This document shows, one piece after another, positions 1 through 12,480 of a stretch of DNA of 64,000 nucleotides. Location of the stretch: the NCBI GenBank assembly GCA_013400155.1, contig VXBM01001337.1:118925-182924 (forward strand). Reading direction: 5' to 3'. This stretch comes from Helopsaltes ochotensis. Its lineage: Eukaryota > Chordata > Aves > Passeriformes > Locustellidae. Below the pieces are notes generated by a model, which made no database searches, was not told the DNA's origin, and worked only from the letters and a program-made list of their open reading frames with translations. The translations under genes and the position numbers were made by a program. Position 1 is the first letter of the stretch; every line of letters starts with the position of its first letter.

Positions 1-3000
1 TAAAAGGTAAAACCCCAATGTGAAATCCACGGCCCATGTACAGTGATAGAAAACTGCTGTTGGGAGGGAATGCACAAAGACAGGTTTTCCCGGGCGGATT
101 GTTTTTGTGTAGGTGGGAAACCGCAGACTATGTCTCTTGTAGACAGTTACTAAAAAATAGGAGAGACTCATCTCTCATAGACTGAGTGAAAGACTATTTT
201 ATAAGTAGTACTGACTTAGAGTTCCGACTTTTGCCTCTTTACATTGTTTGTGAGAAAGTGAACTGTTAGTAGGGGAGGGGGGAGTGCTTTAAGAGGTTCC
301 AATATTTTTATTTGTTCCTTTTATATGTGTTAATAAATTTAACTAGGTTTTTTTTCTGTTTTTTAAGTTGAGCCTGTTTTGCCTTTCCTTTAATCCTATT
401 CCACACAAAAAGAAATATTTAAACCACTACATCATTTGGTGTTTCTGCCTAGTTTTGAATTTTAACCCCATTACAGTCAGAAATTAAAGGAACTATCAGA
501 GGAATGAGTAATGTCCTTCTGAGAGAAGTAATGGAATCAACTTCATTGAAGTAGAAACTAAGTTTATAACAGTAATTCTGTTATATGATTGCCTCTAAAA
601 GGAAACAGCTAGACCATGTGAGTTAGAAGGTCTTGGAGAGTCTTATGCCCAACCTCATCTTCAGCAAGTGTTGATGTTTCTGTCTAGAAATTCACAGAGG
701 GAAGAACACAATGATCAACTATCACCAGGTGTAACTTTTCTATACAAAAAAGTACACAGCTTTTTTCATGTGGTGTTAAATTTCACATTCATGGACTTCC
801 CTGGAGGCAGGATGGGCCCAAGGCAGAATATTATCTTCAAATAAATAATAATAAAAAAATATCTGAATTTTAATTTGATTCAAAAAGCCATAATTAAGTC
901 AGTCAGTTATGGGTGTAATGCCCATATTTGAGAATAGACACAAATTATGTCAGAGGACATATAGGAGTGTAAGTCAATCTTGCACCTTGTAAACTACTTT
1001 TTCCTATTGAGAAAAAGTGTATCATGTGTAGGATTCTGTCCATACGTTCTACTTATCCTTCATCCTTTTGCTTATTTGCCCGCTTCCCCCTCCCAACCTC
1101 AAAAACTGTTAAAAAAAGTTGGCTCTGATCTTCTATGGATGGGCTGAGGACATTAAAACATTTTGCTTTTTTTATTATTTCTTAGTGCATTGAAAAGTCA
1201 AAATGAATAGAAATCACAAAAATAACTGATTTTATGTGTCTTTGCCTATTCAGTACGCAGACTATTGGTGTGTCAGGTTGCTTGCATTCTAAAAGGATAA
1301 AAATAACCCCTTTTTTTCACCTTGGATGAAGTAGTTTTTTCTGTAGAAGTTAGTGATATTATGCCAATTAAAAGTGGCAGAAAAATCAGATCTAGTATCC
1401 ATAATTGCTGCTGAACAACATTTATTCCATGGCTTAACAAGGATTTTGATTTTCAATTTTGTCAATCCGGCAAATTCTGCAAGTCATACATTTGATGCCT
1501 TAAGACATCACATTGACCTTTTCTGTAGAAGTTTAATCATTTATTTCCTCTTTTAAATGTAAAAATGTTCAGCCTTTGTCCTCAGTTTGATTCAATGTTT
1601 AAAAAAGAAATGCAATGTAAAAGGGTTGATCTGCCTGTCAGTACATCTGCGTTGACCCTTTGGTGCTCTCTTGATCTTTGTGAGCTGGCAAAAAAAATAT
1701 CAGAACTATGGTACTACACAAAAACTGGGAAATGCAAGACATTTAAGATTTTTTTTTACCTTCACCCTTTTACTTTCATTCCTCTACCATTCATGTAGTT
1801 TTGAGTGATGTTGTTTTATATGACTACAATTATCTTATATTTTGTGATACATAGTTTACTGAAAGTAGTGACTTAGATTGTCCAAATGTACCAAAAAATT
1901 CTACATTTCATGACAAACGTACTAAAACTGTCTGTTTACATACATGTTTTTAAGATACACATATGCAAAACTCATGACTAAGAATAATTTAAGTGTTTTA
2001 AAAATGTTTCAAGATTTTCATATGTTTTAAGAAATCTTAGCTTGGAGATGCCAAAGATCTCATTCATCTCTCCTCCTCAAACATAAAAGAGAAATGATGT
2101 TGGGAGAAGAAAAATCTGAAACAATTGTTGCCATGCAGAACAAACTCTTAATTAACAATAAAGTATTAACTGAGTTATGTGCTTCCTTTTTCAAGGGATA
2201 TATGTTAGTATCTTCAAAGAAAAAACACGCTAAAAATCACTGTTCTGCCTAGTTTTGTATTCCTACTTACAACCCATACTTTCCCAGCTATGTACAGTAA
2301 TTTTCACAGAGACAACATTCTGATCTCAGAGGTTTCATTGTGAATGCAAGATGCAAGAATGCCTACATTTCAGCAGATTGTGTTCATAACTGAAATATAA
2401 AAAAAATACTACACAGTGTAGGAGATTATTAATTTTTAGTGATATCCAACCAATAGTGTAATTGAAATGAGTTTGATGAATAAATGCACCATCTTATGAA
2501 AGAGTTGTGCATTTTTGAGTAAATAAGTTTGTAAAAAAACGTAAACATAAACAAACTTAGGCTTGAGCTGTGTAGATGTGTAGTGACTTCTGCTCTGCAC
2601 TATTAAGCCCAATACTTATACTGGCAGAAACATTGTCCTTACATAAACTGGGTATACTTCTGGATACAGTCAAGATGCAGACTCTGAGCAGAATGCTTTT
2701 TCCTGGAATGTGAGAAGAGTCAGCAGCTCTAGGAGAAGATTTGGAACAATACTTAAAAACACTAAATGATCTAGTATACTGAGAGTATATACATGAAAGT
2801 TGTAATTGTACCGATATTACAAACATCTGATGCATAAATATTGAGAACACTCTGTTCAAGGACACTTGAGAATATTGTGTGCTGATTTTTCAATAAAAGT
2901 TGGTATAACGTGAGAGAATGCTGTTTCCAAACTGTGTATTAATACAGCTGTTTAAGCTGATCAACTCCATACTATAGCCCAGTAAAAGCTGAGGATTTGT

Positions 3001-3575
3001 TGCTCCTGTAGCTGTTCCAGGGTATTAGGAATACAACAAAAATGACTTCTGGAGGCAAATTTTTTTTTGGTTGTATTTTGGGTGAGTTTTTTGTTTGTTT
3101 ACTTTTCATTGACACAACAGAGATCTGACTAGTGGTAGGCTTCCAGGTACTAACACCCTAAAAGAAAAAAATGGTTTGGGCAGAATGTTTGGCAGGTATT
3201 TGGGATATCCCAGACTATTCTTAGAAAGAGGAGAATATATTTGTAGTGCCAAACTTTTTTCAATGCACATGAATATATTAAGGAGGAATGTCAAAAGTCC
3301 AGTACCTTTCACACAAAAAGACTCAAACATTAAGATATCAGTCACAGGTTTTCATCATTCCAAGTCTTTACTGAATGATCTCTGAATACATAAGTGGATG
3401 GAAACTTTTAGCTGAGGAATCTTCTAGAAGAGCAAAGGCTAGAACCTCATACTTGTTTTGATTAAGGAAAGTGGTAAGATTCCCTAACCTTTTAACAGGG
3501 CAGAAAAAGTTCATAATTGCCTCTTAGGCTTTTCAAAATTTTCACAGAAAACCATGGGAGTAAGAAATTTAGAAG
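1..3575. other. AT-rich unique DNA, no gene seen
   Basis: No reading frame here exceeds about 100 codons, and none resembles a known protein. The sequence is AT-rich with short homopolymer runs. The only repeat-like trace is a faint resemblance to the reverse complement of a CR1 3' end at about 605-720, listed separately. I see no promoter with a convincing downstream gene. Confidence 0.7.
605..720 (-). repeat. Possible decayed CR1 3' end
   Basis: The plus strand reads like a heavily mutated reverse complement of the CR1 3' untranslated end: an 'agaaggtcttggagag' stretch, then 'cccaacctcatc', then 'cagcaagtg'. This follows the order of the usual bird CR1 tail. Only short blocks match and no terminal octamer repeat is visible. 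It could be chance similarity. Confidence 0.25.
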
Positions 3576-4643
3576 TGCAGGTTTTGCATGGCCTGGTTTT
3601 TGGTAGCAGAGGGCTAAAGGAGTGGCTTTTGTGAAAAGCTGCTGGAAGCTTCCACTATGTCCAGCAGAGCCAATCCCTGATGGCTCTGAAGATGGACATG
3701 CTGCTGGCCAAGGCTGGGCCAATTAGAGATGGTGGTAACGCCTCTGTGATAACAGATTTAAGAAGAAATCAAAGGAAAACTTGTGGAGGAGTTTTAATTG
3801 TGACTAGAGATGAGAGGAATGAGAACATATGAGGAGAAGAACTGCACACACCAAGATCAGTGAAGAAGGGGGAGAAGGTGCTCCATATGCTGGAGCCGAG
3901 ATTCCTCTGCTGTGGTGAGGACCATGGTGGAGCAGCTGTGCCCCTGCAGCCCATGGGGATCCACGGGAGATGCAGAGATCCACCCCAGCCTGTGGGGGAG
4001 CTCCACATTGAGTGGGTTGATGTCAGAAGGAGGCTGTGATCCAGTGGAAGATCCATGGAGAGTGGGGCCCTGCTCCCACGCTGGAGCAGCCTGTCCTTGA
4101 AGGACTGCACCCTGTGGAAGAGTGACCCATGCTGCAGCTGTTGGAAGGGTGCTGTTTCCTGTGGGATGGACTCACCTTGCAGCAGTTTGCAGAGAGGTAT
4201 TACTCATGAGAGGGAGCCACATGGGAGAAGTTCATGGAGAGCTGTCTCCCATGGGAGGGACCCCATGGTGCAGCAGGTGAATGATGACTCCTCTCCCTGA
4301 GCGGCAGGAGAAACAAAGTGTGATGAACTGACCGTAACCCCTGTTCCCTTCTCCCTGTGTTGCTGGGGTAGGCAGCAGAGCTGGGAAGCAGGAATGTGTT
4401 TTTAAGTGCTTATTTTACTTCTCACTATCCTGCTCTGATTTTGTTAGTAATAAATTCACTTTGTATCTCCTGGTTTTGAGCCTGTTTTTCCCTTGATGGT
4501 AATTGATGAGTGTTTTCTCCCTGTTGCTTATCTCAGCTCCTGAATCCTTTGTTAAATTTTCTCTCCTCTGTCCAGCTGCAGCAGGGGAGTGAGTGAGAGG
4601 CTTTTGTGGGTACCTGGTGTCCAGCCAGTGTCAACTCATGACA
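3576..4643 (+). mobile_element. Avian ERVL-type solo LTR
   Basis: This is a roughly 1,068-bp solo long terminal repeat of an endogenous retrovirus of the bird ERVL type. It begins with TG at 3576 and ends with CA at 4642-4643. It is flanked by near-identical 5-bp target duplications, agaag (3571-3575) and acaag (4644-4648), and five bases is the usual ERVL duplication size. Inside are the family's degenerate 'ctggagcag' repeat units (about 3890-4270), a polyadenylation signal AATAAA at 4449-4454, and the typical U5 end 'gtccagccagtgtcaactca'. No gag, pol or env sequence adjoins it, so the provirus has been reduced to one LTR by recombination. Short reading frames across it on both strands are by-products of the repeat units. 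The 3' end is related to the minus-strand LTR at 46341. Confidence 0.88.
4449..4454 (+). promoter_or_regulatory. LTR polyadenylation signal
   Basis: An AATAAA hexamer sits about 190 bp before the LTR's 3' end, where the R region of this family carries its polyadenylation signal. It could still end transcripts that read through in the plus direction. That is inference. Confidence 0.6.
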
Positions 4644-7600
4644 ACAAGGTTTGATTTTAAATAAAAGAACTAGCCTTACCTATTACAACCTGGTAAAGAG
4701 AGACTGGTATAATTAGCCATCATATTGCAGTTTACACCAGCAGAAGCCTGGTCCTTGAGCACAGAAACTATATCTCCAAATGAAAAAAATAAATTACAGC
4801 AGTAGAAGCAGGAGACAGGAACTCCATGGTAAATTCTGACTATAACTCCCTCTGTAATGTTGCATGAAAAATTATATCTGTCTGGACAAAATGGAAAAAA
4901 AATATTGTCTGATTCACAAAGATAAAGATTATTTTTACACAGGTAAAGATTATTAAGGAATGTTCTTCAGACTATAAAGATCTACAAATTTAGTAAAGGA
5001 CATTTTCATGTGCTTTCCATTATTCTAATTTTTCATATTTTGAATAAGTCAATAATATTCCTTATGAATGATATAGGTGAAGAATTTTGAGCTTGATTTT
5101 ATGACTATTTAGCCATATGTATGTCTGTTTAAAATGCAAATGGAATTGCATGCCTATTTACTACACGTAGACAATAACCTTAACAGATATAGAGACAGCA
5201 TAATTATATCTGCAAGTGTGCACAATTCACTGTCTGTGTATACAGTTATCTGATTTGTTCATGTAGCTGCAATAATTGCGCATGCACATACTGCTATGTC
5301 TGAATTATCTGAGAAATTTATCTGATGTGGGTTTTGTGGCTTCCTTTCTTATTATCTAACGAAAACAAGCAGTGTGTAAAACAATTAAAATGTGATAAAA
5401 GCATCTTACATTGTTAAATACTAATCCTTTCCATATGATTGTATTTTCCGTGTTTAAAACATAATGCTTAATTTGAGGCCATTGTTAAAATGTTACATAT
5501 AAACAAGACTTTTCTTGTTCTGAAACTGGACAATCTATTGGACAAAACAATCTATTATCCTTGACAGATGTTTGCTAAGGCACTCCCACACAATATGTAG
5601 GCTTATAAACATAAACTATGAAACTGAATTTCCTAAACCTTGTTTCCCTAGTAAAGAAACTGCAATTGCAATTTTTACCATTCTTTTTATTATTGATTTT
5701 AATTGAAAAGAATTCAAAAGTGAGGAAGAAAACATAAGCAATTTTCAACTGAATTGTGGTGGTACAATGTCAGGTCAAAGTCTTTTGAGATTACTTTTTT
5801 TTTCCCTGTGTGCATCTCATGATTGTAAATAAGAATCTGGTAAATCTTTTACTCTGGTAGACAAAAAATTGAAATCATATCTATCATATCTATGAGGTTC
5901 ATTGTTTCTTTGCACATTTGCAGAGACCCTAAATACATTTCCAGAATGATATATTTTGCTAAAATTGCTATTTTTTCTAGGTGTTCCTGTTCTTTTAGAT
6001 AAATCTGATGTATAACTCAAACATTGCAAACTCATTCAAGTGTAAACTGGATCAAGTATTATTCGGTAAAACTTTGCATGTTTTATATTGCTTAGAAAGG
6101 TGTGGTTAAAGGATTACTAGATACGTTGCTAAGTAGTTACTCCACTGTTTTGAGCTCAGGAGATACAATTATTCCTACCTTTATTCCCACATATATTATC
6201 TATTTACTTCTTCTAAATAATTTTTAAAAGAATATTCCCAGTATTGGGTGTGAGAAAGCACTTGTCTACCAAGTCCTGATACATTTATTTTAAATTGTTA
6301 CCACCCTCCCTCCTTCTTTGATATTACTGGTAATATAAGGGCACAAATACAAAACTACTTTCTGGAAAATAGATTTTAATGAAACCTGTGACATCCTTAA
6401 TGTGAGAAAAACCTAAATGAATGGAAAACTAATACTAAAGAAAGAGAAAACAAAGCTATATTTGATTTTGCTGGTATATTATTATATGAAAGAAGGTATT
6501 TAATATTTCTTTACAAAGTCTAATTTCATCTGTCATGCAGCAGAAGATAAAAATCTACTATCAGGCAGAGACTAGTGAAAATATATTGGTGGGCTGTGAC
6601 TATGCATTTTTCTTGGTAAATGTTTTGCTGTTTGTTCATTCCACGGAAGACTAGAAGGGCAGTACAGAAATTCCTTGCATTACATATCCCAGATGAATTC
6701 CATGAAGTATTTAAGACATATGAAAGCAGCTATTGTAAACCTTTCCTTTGTTGTCCCATTTAAAACCACCAATTAAGATCAGTAAGGCAGTTATCCAACA
6801 TATTTCTGAAATTATTAGCATTCCTTTATTGCATTAAAGCTAATCTACAGACAAAGAGATATGAATTACATTATCACATAAATTAAGCATTTGAGTGTCT
6901 CATGAGATTGATATTAGAGAGAAAATTAAAGAGAATCTTGAAATCATGCTTGCATATTTTAACTGCTAAAAAACTATTTAGCTACATCCACTCTAACTGC
7001 TGGCCTGTAGAAGTTACATTATAGTTTTCGGTGAGATCCATATTCAGTTCACAAGTTTGGTTGCTATTCAGTTGCATCCTCGTCTTATGTACATAAAGTT
7101 TTATGCCTATTTGGCAAAAAACCAAGCATATGCTTGACTAGTCTCCCATGTAAAGATGAAAATTTGAAGGAAACTAACTCAGTGTCTGCATTTGCAGCTT
7201 TAAAGCTCTTTATGCAGCTAAGGGATTAAGTTTTTAGTGTCACCTTAAACTAATTTAAGTTATTGCATGTGTTAGATTTTGGTGTGTACCTGCAACTGGT
7301 AATCTGAAGGTCTATGTAATTTTGCACACCCGTAAGATGAATGTGGGTCTTTCTTATAAACCAATTCATCAAATATCAGTCTTCATTTAAAAATATCTAC
7401 AACAAAGTGAAGCCAACTTCCCAAGCCTGACTACATGTGCAAATGGTTTTAATTCAAGTATACTCTCCATATATATTTACTCAAATATATGAGCAAAAAT
7501 GAAATTTTCATATTTTCACCTAACATTTTCATAGCCACTAACCCTTCAGATTTAAAAATTAGTTACCCTTTCAGTAAGTATTTAATTTGTGCAGTTTGTT

Positions 7601-9960
7601 TTCAATTATTTTAAATACTCCAAATATTCAGAAAAATTACTGAATTTTCAGAGTAAGAAGTTGGTTGCAAGTATTTCAAATCAAACTGGAAAACATAAAA
7701 GAAATGAAATAACATCCCTAGTTCTTCAAGCTCAAGACTTGACACCTCTTTGAAAGATAAGTGTTAGGTAGAACAGAAATTGTTGAAAACTGTACAAGAA
7801 TAAGGAGTTGTAATTCAAAGATGTGTGTCATGTAAAGCATCTAATGGGGCCTTCTGGCCTTGAAAATACGAATCCGGGAGTATAAATCTCTGAAACATAA
7901 AACGAAATGTTATCAAGATTTTGTCAGGCAAAATATTTTGTCACTTTTCACAATGTCAGCTGCAGCATTTTCCTAGAATATAATTCTCAAGAAGATGCCA
8001 CTTTATTTGCAGTAAGAAGTTTTCATTTTAGCTGGTTAATGAAGCATTGTGTTTAGAAGTGTTTCTTTTTCAGCAAGCTGTCAATCTGCTTTGCTTAAAG
8101 GGTTATAAAAGCATTTATCCATTGTGTGAATTCATGCTTCCAGGTATTTTCAAAATCTGTTTTCCTCATCACCATATAGGAGAGAAAAGAGGAAGGGAAG
8201 GCCTTAGGGACGTCGCAGACACTCTGTGATATGCTTATTTGAAGTGTGAATGGACCTTGTCATGCCCTGGCCCTTCTCCTGTATCTTATTTGCCTTTCTG
8301 ACAGTATGAGGGAGACAAGAATGCCAGAAATCTTGTCTGTCAGTACACATTACCCAGTCTGAATTCTTACTGCAATGTGAAGAGGTGTAATTATATTTTG
8401 GAAAGAGCTCAGACTTAAACTACCACTGAAACTATGTAGTACACCTGAAAATGAGAATGTGGCTAGTTTGGACTCAGTTGTAATACCAATACATAAATGC
8501 AAGATATATGAGGTCTCAAATTTAATACCATAAGGGCTTTGAAGTCTAAGAACCATCAAGTAAGAGTTTGCTGTAGTGCCTGTCCAAAATATCTTGTACT
8601 TCATGCCAAGATTTATATTTCTAGACATATGTTCCTCTAGTTCAGCCTTCTTGATCAAGGTCTTTTCCCATCTGGTGGATTCTGCATTAGGAGGTGTCAG
8701 TCATCTTTTGTGCTCCTGAACCCTATCTGAAATCTTGCAGTTCTTCCTGCAGTGATATCAGTGGTGGGTGGCATCGAACCTTTCAGTTCAAGAAGCAAGC
8801 AGAGCCACTTCCCCCAGCTCCTCCTTGGACACACAACAGAAAGAAGGGAGCTGGTCATCCCTGCCTGAGGAAGGGCTTAGAAATTCATGTTCAAATAAGG
8901 CTATCAGACAGACAGCCCAGCCTAGCATGTGAGAAAAACTCCAGGGAAAAGGCAAAATTTCATTGTTCATACTCTTTAATAATTTTTCTGATGGACTTGA
9001 CCCTCTGCTCTTTGTGCTAGCCATGATGGTCCTGTTCCCAGCTTGTGTCCCACCCCAGCCTTCATGGTGTGTGTTGTACATTCTCTGTGGGGTAGATTCC
9101 AGAACCAGAGCCACAACACCAAATCCAGACTTCAAGGCCTTGGCCTGTGCATTCCAAAAATCTTTCTGAGGCTAATTTGAGCACTATTTGACTGTTATTT
9201 TAATGACAGTTGGTTTCTAGAGCACGAGTGTTAAAGGCCTTGGCTTTACAATAAAGCTCTTTTAAACCACACATTTGTGTATTTGTGCTATATTAAGGAT
9301 ACCATACTTAAATTGTTAAATTTGACATGCACATTGCTTTCTAGAATGAATTTGCTTTCTTTGTCTTTTTAGGAAAATCTTAAACATTAGGAAAAATATA
9401 GTATTGGGAAAGGCATGACAGAGTAGAGATAGATATGTATGTGTGCGAATTCTCCAGACACTAAGGCAAGAGGACTCTGTTCCAGAAAATCACATGGGAA
9501 AACCATGCTAATATTTGAAGCTCTAGAGTTTTATTAATGAAAAAAGGGGGTTATAATGTCATTCCTTTTAACAATAATATGCAGTGGTCTTCTAAAGAGA
9601 ATATAGTGAAAATATAAGCCTGATAATAGACCTTTCTTTTGTCTACCAACAACCTCTGATCTTCAATGTAAGAAGCTGCAGATGTTTCTTTATACTGAAA
9701 ATTCATCTAAGACCTGTGCCTTGTTTAAAATAACACTGAAAACAATGTTAGAAATACCAGTTCAGTTAACACAGGACAATAGATTTTTTGTGTTTGGGTC
9801 ATGGCATGTAAAAGCCCCCAGACACTGAGAGCAGGTATTTTAATAGTTTAAAGCAAAAAGGAAACATTAGATCATGCATTTTATCTTGATATGTCAGATG
9901 GAGAGATTTCACCGAGTAGGACGTGCTCTGGACTGAATCAAGGATAATTCTGATCTATAA
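4644..9960. other. AT-rich DNA, no gene seen
   Basis: Mostly unique AT-rich sequence with short scattered reading frames that resemble nothing I know. The segment 8690-9170 is less AT-rich and has overlapping short frames on both strands (about 108 and 115 codons). They have no recognisable domain, signal peptide or splice context. That segment may be an old repeat I cannot name. Confidence 0.65.
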
Positions 9961-9973
9961 CTTGGTTTTCTTG

Positions 9974-10007
9974 AGTTGAACTTTCCATCCAGTTGAACTT
10001 TCCATCC
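9974..10007. repeat. Perfect 17-bp tandem duplication
   Basis: The unit agttgaactttccatcc occurs twice head to tail, at 9974-9990 and 9991-10007, without mismatches. Identity of the copies suggests a recent slippage or repair event. Confidence 0.95.
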
Positions 10008-12065
10008 ATATCAACAGTTATGGAAGAAACCTTTTCTCTTGATAGTTTTCTTCATTAACTTATTCCTGTCAATGTTCAAAAAGTGCTCATAATTTCTCAT
10101 TTGAATTTGTCTGGTTTCAGCTTTTTGCAACTGAATTGGACACTCTTCAGAGAATTTCTCCACAAGAAGGTTTTATACAATACATTCAAATTCCCTTTCT
10201 GTCTGCATTCTTATAAAGTAAACAGAAGGAATTCTTACAGTCTCTCACAGAAAGACATTTTCTCGACCTTTAAATATGTTTATGGCTTGTTTTCTGAACC
10301 ATTTGATAATGCCACTTTTAAAAAATAGCTAGCTAGAAAATTCTAGCCTTAACTGACTCTGCAGTGTTACAAGTATGCTTTTTTTGCCAATGCAGAAGAC
10401 TGTTATGCAAACCACTGAAAATGAGTGTCAGATTGCTCATCCAGCACTTCCCATCTGAATCTCAGCTTTTGAGGATATAGTCCATCATTCTGTAAGTAGT
10501 CTCATCTTTCTAGATTTTTTTTCTTTGCATTGAGTGGTGTTTAAATTAATTCTGTGAATTTATTAAGCAATGCAGGAATGCTTTATGTGATTGTCTTGGT
10601 CCACTAATTATCCATTCTTTCTGAATGACTTTGCACAATAGACTAGAATCAATACTGTGTTTAATTCTTGATCAATGACAGAGGTGCTGAATAACAGAGG
10701 ACTGATCACCATTAAACGGAGTTCCCACACTGAAATATACCTATAGTCAATTCATAATCTGTTCAATGTCCATATTGATTATTTTGTATAGAGCTTTTTT
10801 TAAAGAAAAAGTATGCAGTACAAAGTTAAACTCTAATGCTCCTGACATCTTATGTTATGCAATTCAGAAGGAGACGAAAATAAAAACTGAATGGAAAAAA
10901 CATTTGTCAAGCACTTTGCTTCACAATGAACAGCTGAAAAATCCTGCTGGTTTGACAAGACATTCTTCTGAAATAAGCATTCTGACTGGCCTTAAGTAAA
11001 TCCTTATCTTTCTTGACTTTTGATTCCCAGAACAGATTTTTCCATAAGTCTTTTAGAATATAATACCTTAAATTATAATTAAGCACTCTAAATTAGGATT
11101 GGATTAATATTTACTTTCTGGGGTACACTTTTTCATCCCCACCAGTATAAAGAAATATAGGATAATTGACATATTTCAATTTTCAGTCATATGCCAATGA
11201 TTTGAAAGAGGAGTTTTTAAAAGAAACCCTGGAAAAACATTAAAATTTATATTAAACAGTTTATTTTCCTTTTAAGAAAGGATCTTCAGTGTATTTCACC
11301 TAACCTTTTTAAATTAGGGGGTTTTTTTTGCTATGGGCAGTGAAAATCTGATTCCCATTGGCTACAATGGCCAAAAATCTAGTTTTGTTGGAGATATAGA
11401 ATATTTAATGCAGTATGATATCAGTTTCATATGGGAAAATACAGTATGCTGCTCCCCTCAAATTGTAGTCTCACAGTATATCAGCTTCCATGACGACAGC
11501 AGTTTAAAGAATTTCTAACCTCTTCATCTCCTCTGCTGCGCTAACCTAAGATTTCATGATGTTGGACTCTTGGCTGAAACAGTGAACCAATACAGGACAA
11601 AAACCTCCTCGAGGGAAAACGCTTTTACTTTCAAGCCAGGTGAGTTCAGTGATTTTGGTGACTGTGCAGCCTGGCAAAGAATTTTGTCAACTCAGCTGTG
11701 CCTGGAGGAGTGGTGGGGGCACACACATAAGCAGCTGGGACAGAGATGCCCATGGAGGACTTCTTGCTCTTCCAATCTGGTTACATAAAACTGGCAATGT
11801 TAAAGCAGTGTGAGTTTTAGTTAAAGTTAGGTATCAGCCAGCAGCATGCCAAATGCCAAGTACAATCATTTCAGATCAAGATTTCCTTCAATTTCTGGGA
11901 GGGGAATTTGTGTTTAAATTACTGTCTTAGATCAGCTGGCATGCCTGAATGCAAAACATAGAGATCAAAGAAGAGTAGCAGCAGAAGCCTTCCATTCATG
12001 TGTTGTTTAAATCATTCAGGTCATCTAAAGGATCCTGAGATCTATTCTTCTAACGTAAAGGAAAC
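10008..12065. other. AT-rich DNA, no gene seen
   Basis: No recognisable coding sequence. About 10640-10800 faintly recalls a reverse-complemented CR1/L3-type LINE, but I could not align it with confidence. A strong splice-donor consensus (CAG|GTGAGT, 11637-11645) lies in a 72-codon open frame that matches nothing known. Confidence 0.6.
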
Positions 12066-12480
12066 TTCCCTGCCTGATCATCTACTCTGGTGGTTACTCT
12101 TGCACCATCTCAAGGCAGTGATGTGGGATTGAACCCCTGTTGCACCTATACACCCCATACTGAGACCAGGTCTCCTCACTGGCTCCACCCCAGGCTTCCC
12201 AGAGCACAGTCTCAGATGTTCAGATACTTAAAACAATTGAATCATGGTGCAATAACTAAACAACAAAATAACAGCTTGAACGGGGTGACTTTGAGAAGGA
12301 GCCCTGAACAAAGGAGTCCCCATGGGTTTTTATACCCTTACGGGGCAAAGGTGACAAAGTCTGGGCTCAGGCTTAGGCTCCTGCCCCCAAAGCTCATCCT
12401 GCAGCTCTCCCTGCAGCTGCACACAGAAGTTCCTGCACTGACTGTATTCCTCCACACTAAACAGCATCATGCAGTGTTAA
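12066..12480 (-). mobile_element. Decayed LTR-like element, copy A (family not identified)
   Basis: On the minus strand this stretch has a TATA box 'gggtataaaaac' (TATAAAA at 12328-12334). About 78 bases downstream lies 'gcaccatgattc' (12239-12250), then a 36-base block at 12181-12216. The same landmarks, in the same order and with similar spacing, recur on the plus strand at 44391-44531. The 36-base block matches there at about 30 positions. That makes it one of at least two dispersed copies of a promoter-bearing repeat, most simply an LTR. The edges are estimates, and I see neither TG/CA ends nor a target duplication. A 131-codon plus-strand frame crossing it (12090-12485) is antisense and has no protein resemblance. 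Confidence 0.6.
12328..12334 (-). promoter_or_regulatory. TATA box of LTR-like copy A
   Basis: TATAAAA on the minus strand, in the context gggTATAAAAac, conserved with the copy at 44391. A start site would be expected about 30 bp downstream, near 12300. Activity is not shown. Confidence 0.5.

Noticed and set aside
3769..4300. Several overlapping frames of 62-113 codons on both strands
   Set aside because: All fall inside the ERVL LTR and arise from its repeated 'ctggagcag' units.
8694..9135. Overlapping frames of 108 (+) and 115 (-) codons in less AT-rich DNA
   Set aside because: No domain resemblance, and simultaneous openness on both strands points to composition and not coding.
10640..10800. 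Faint likeness to a reverse-complemented CR1/L3 LINE
   Set aside because: Only scattered short words match. Not enough to call an element.
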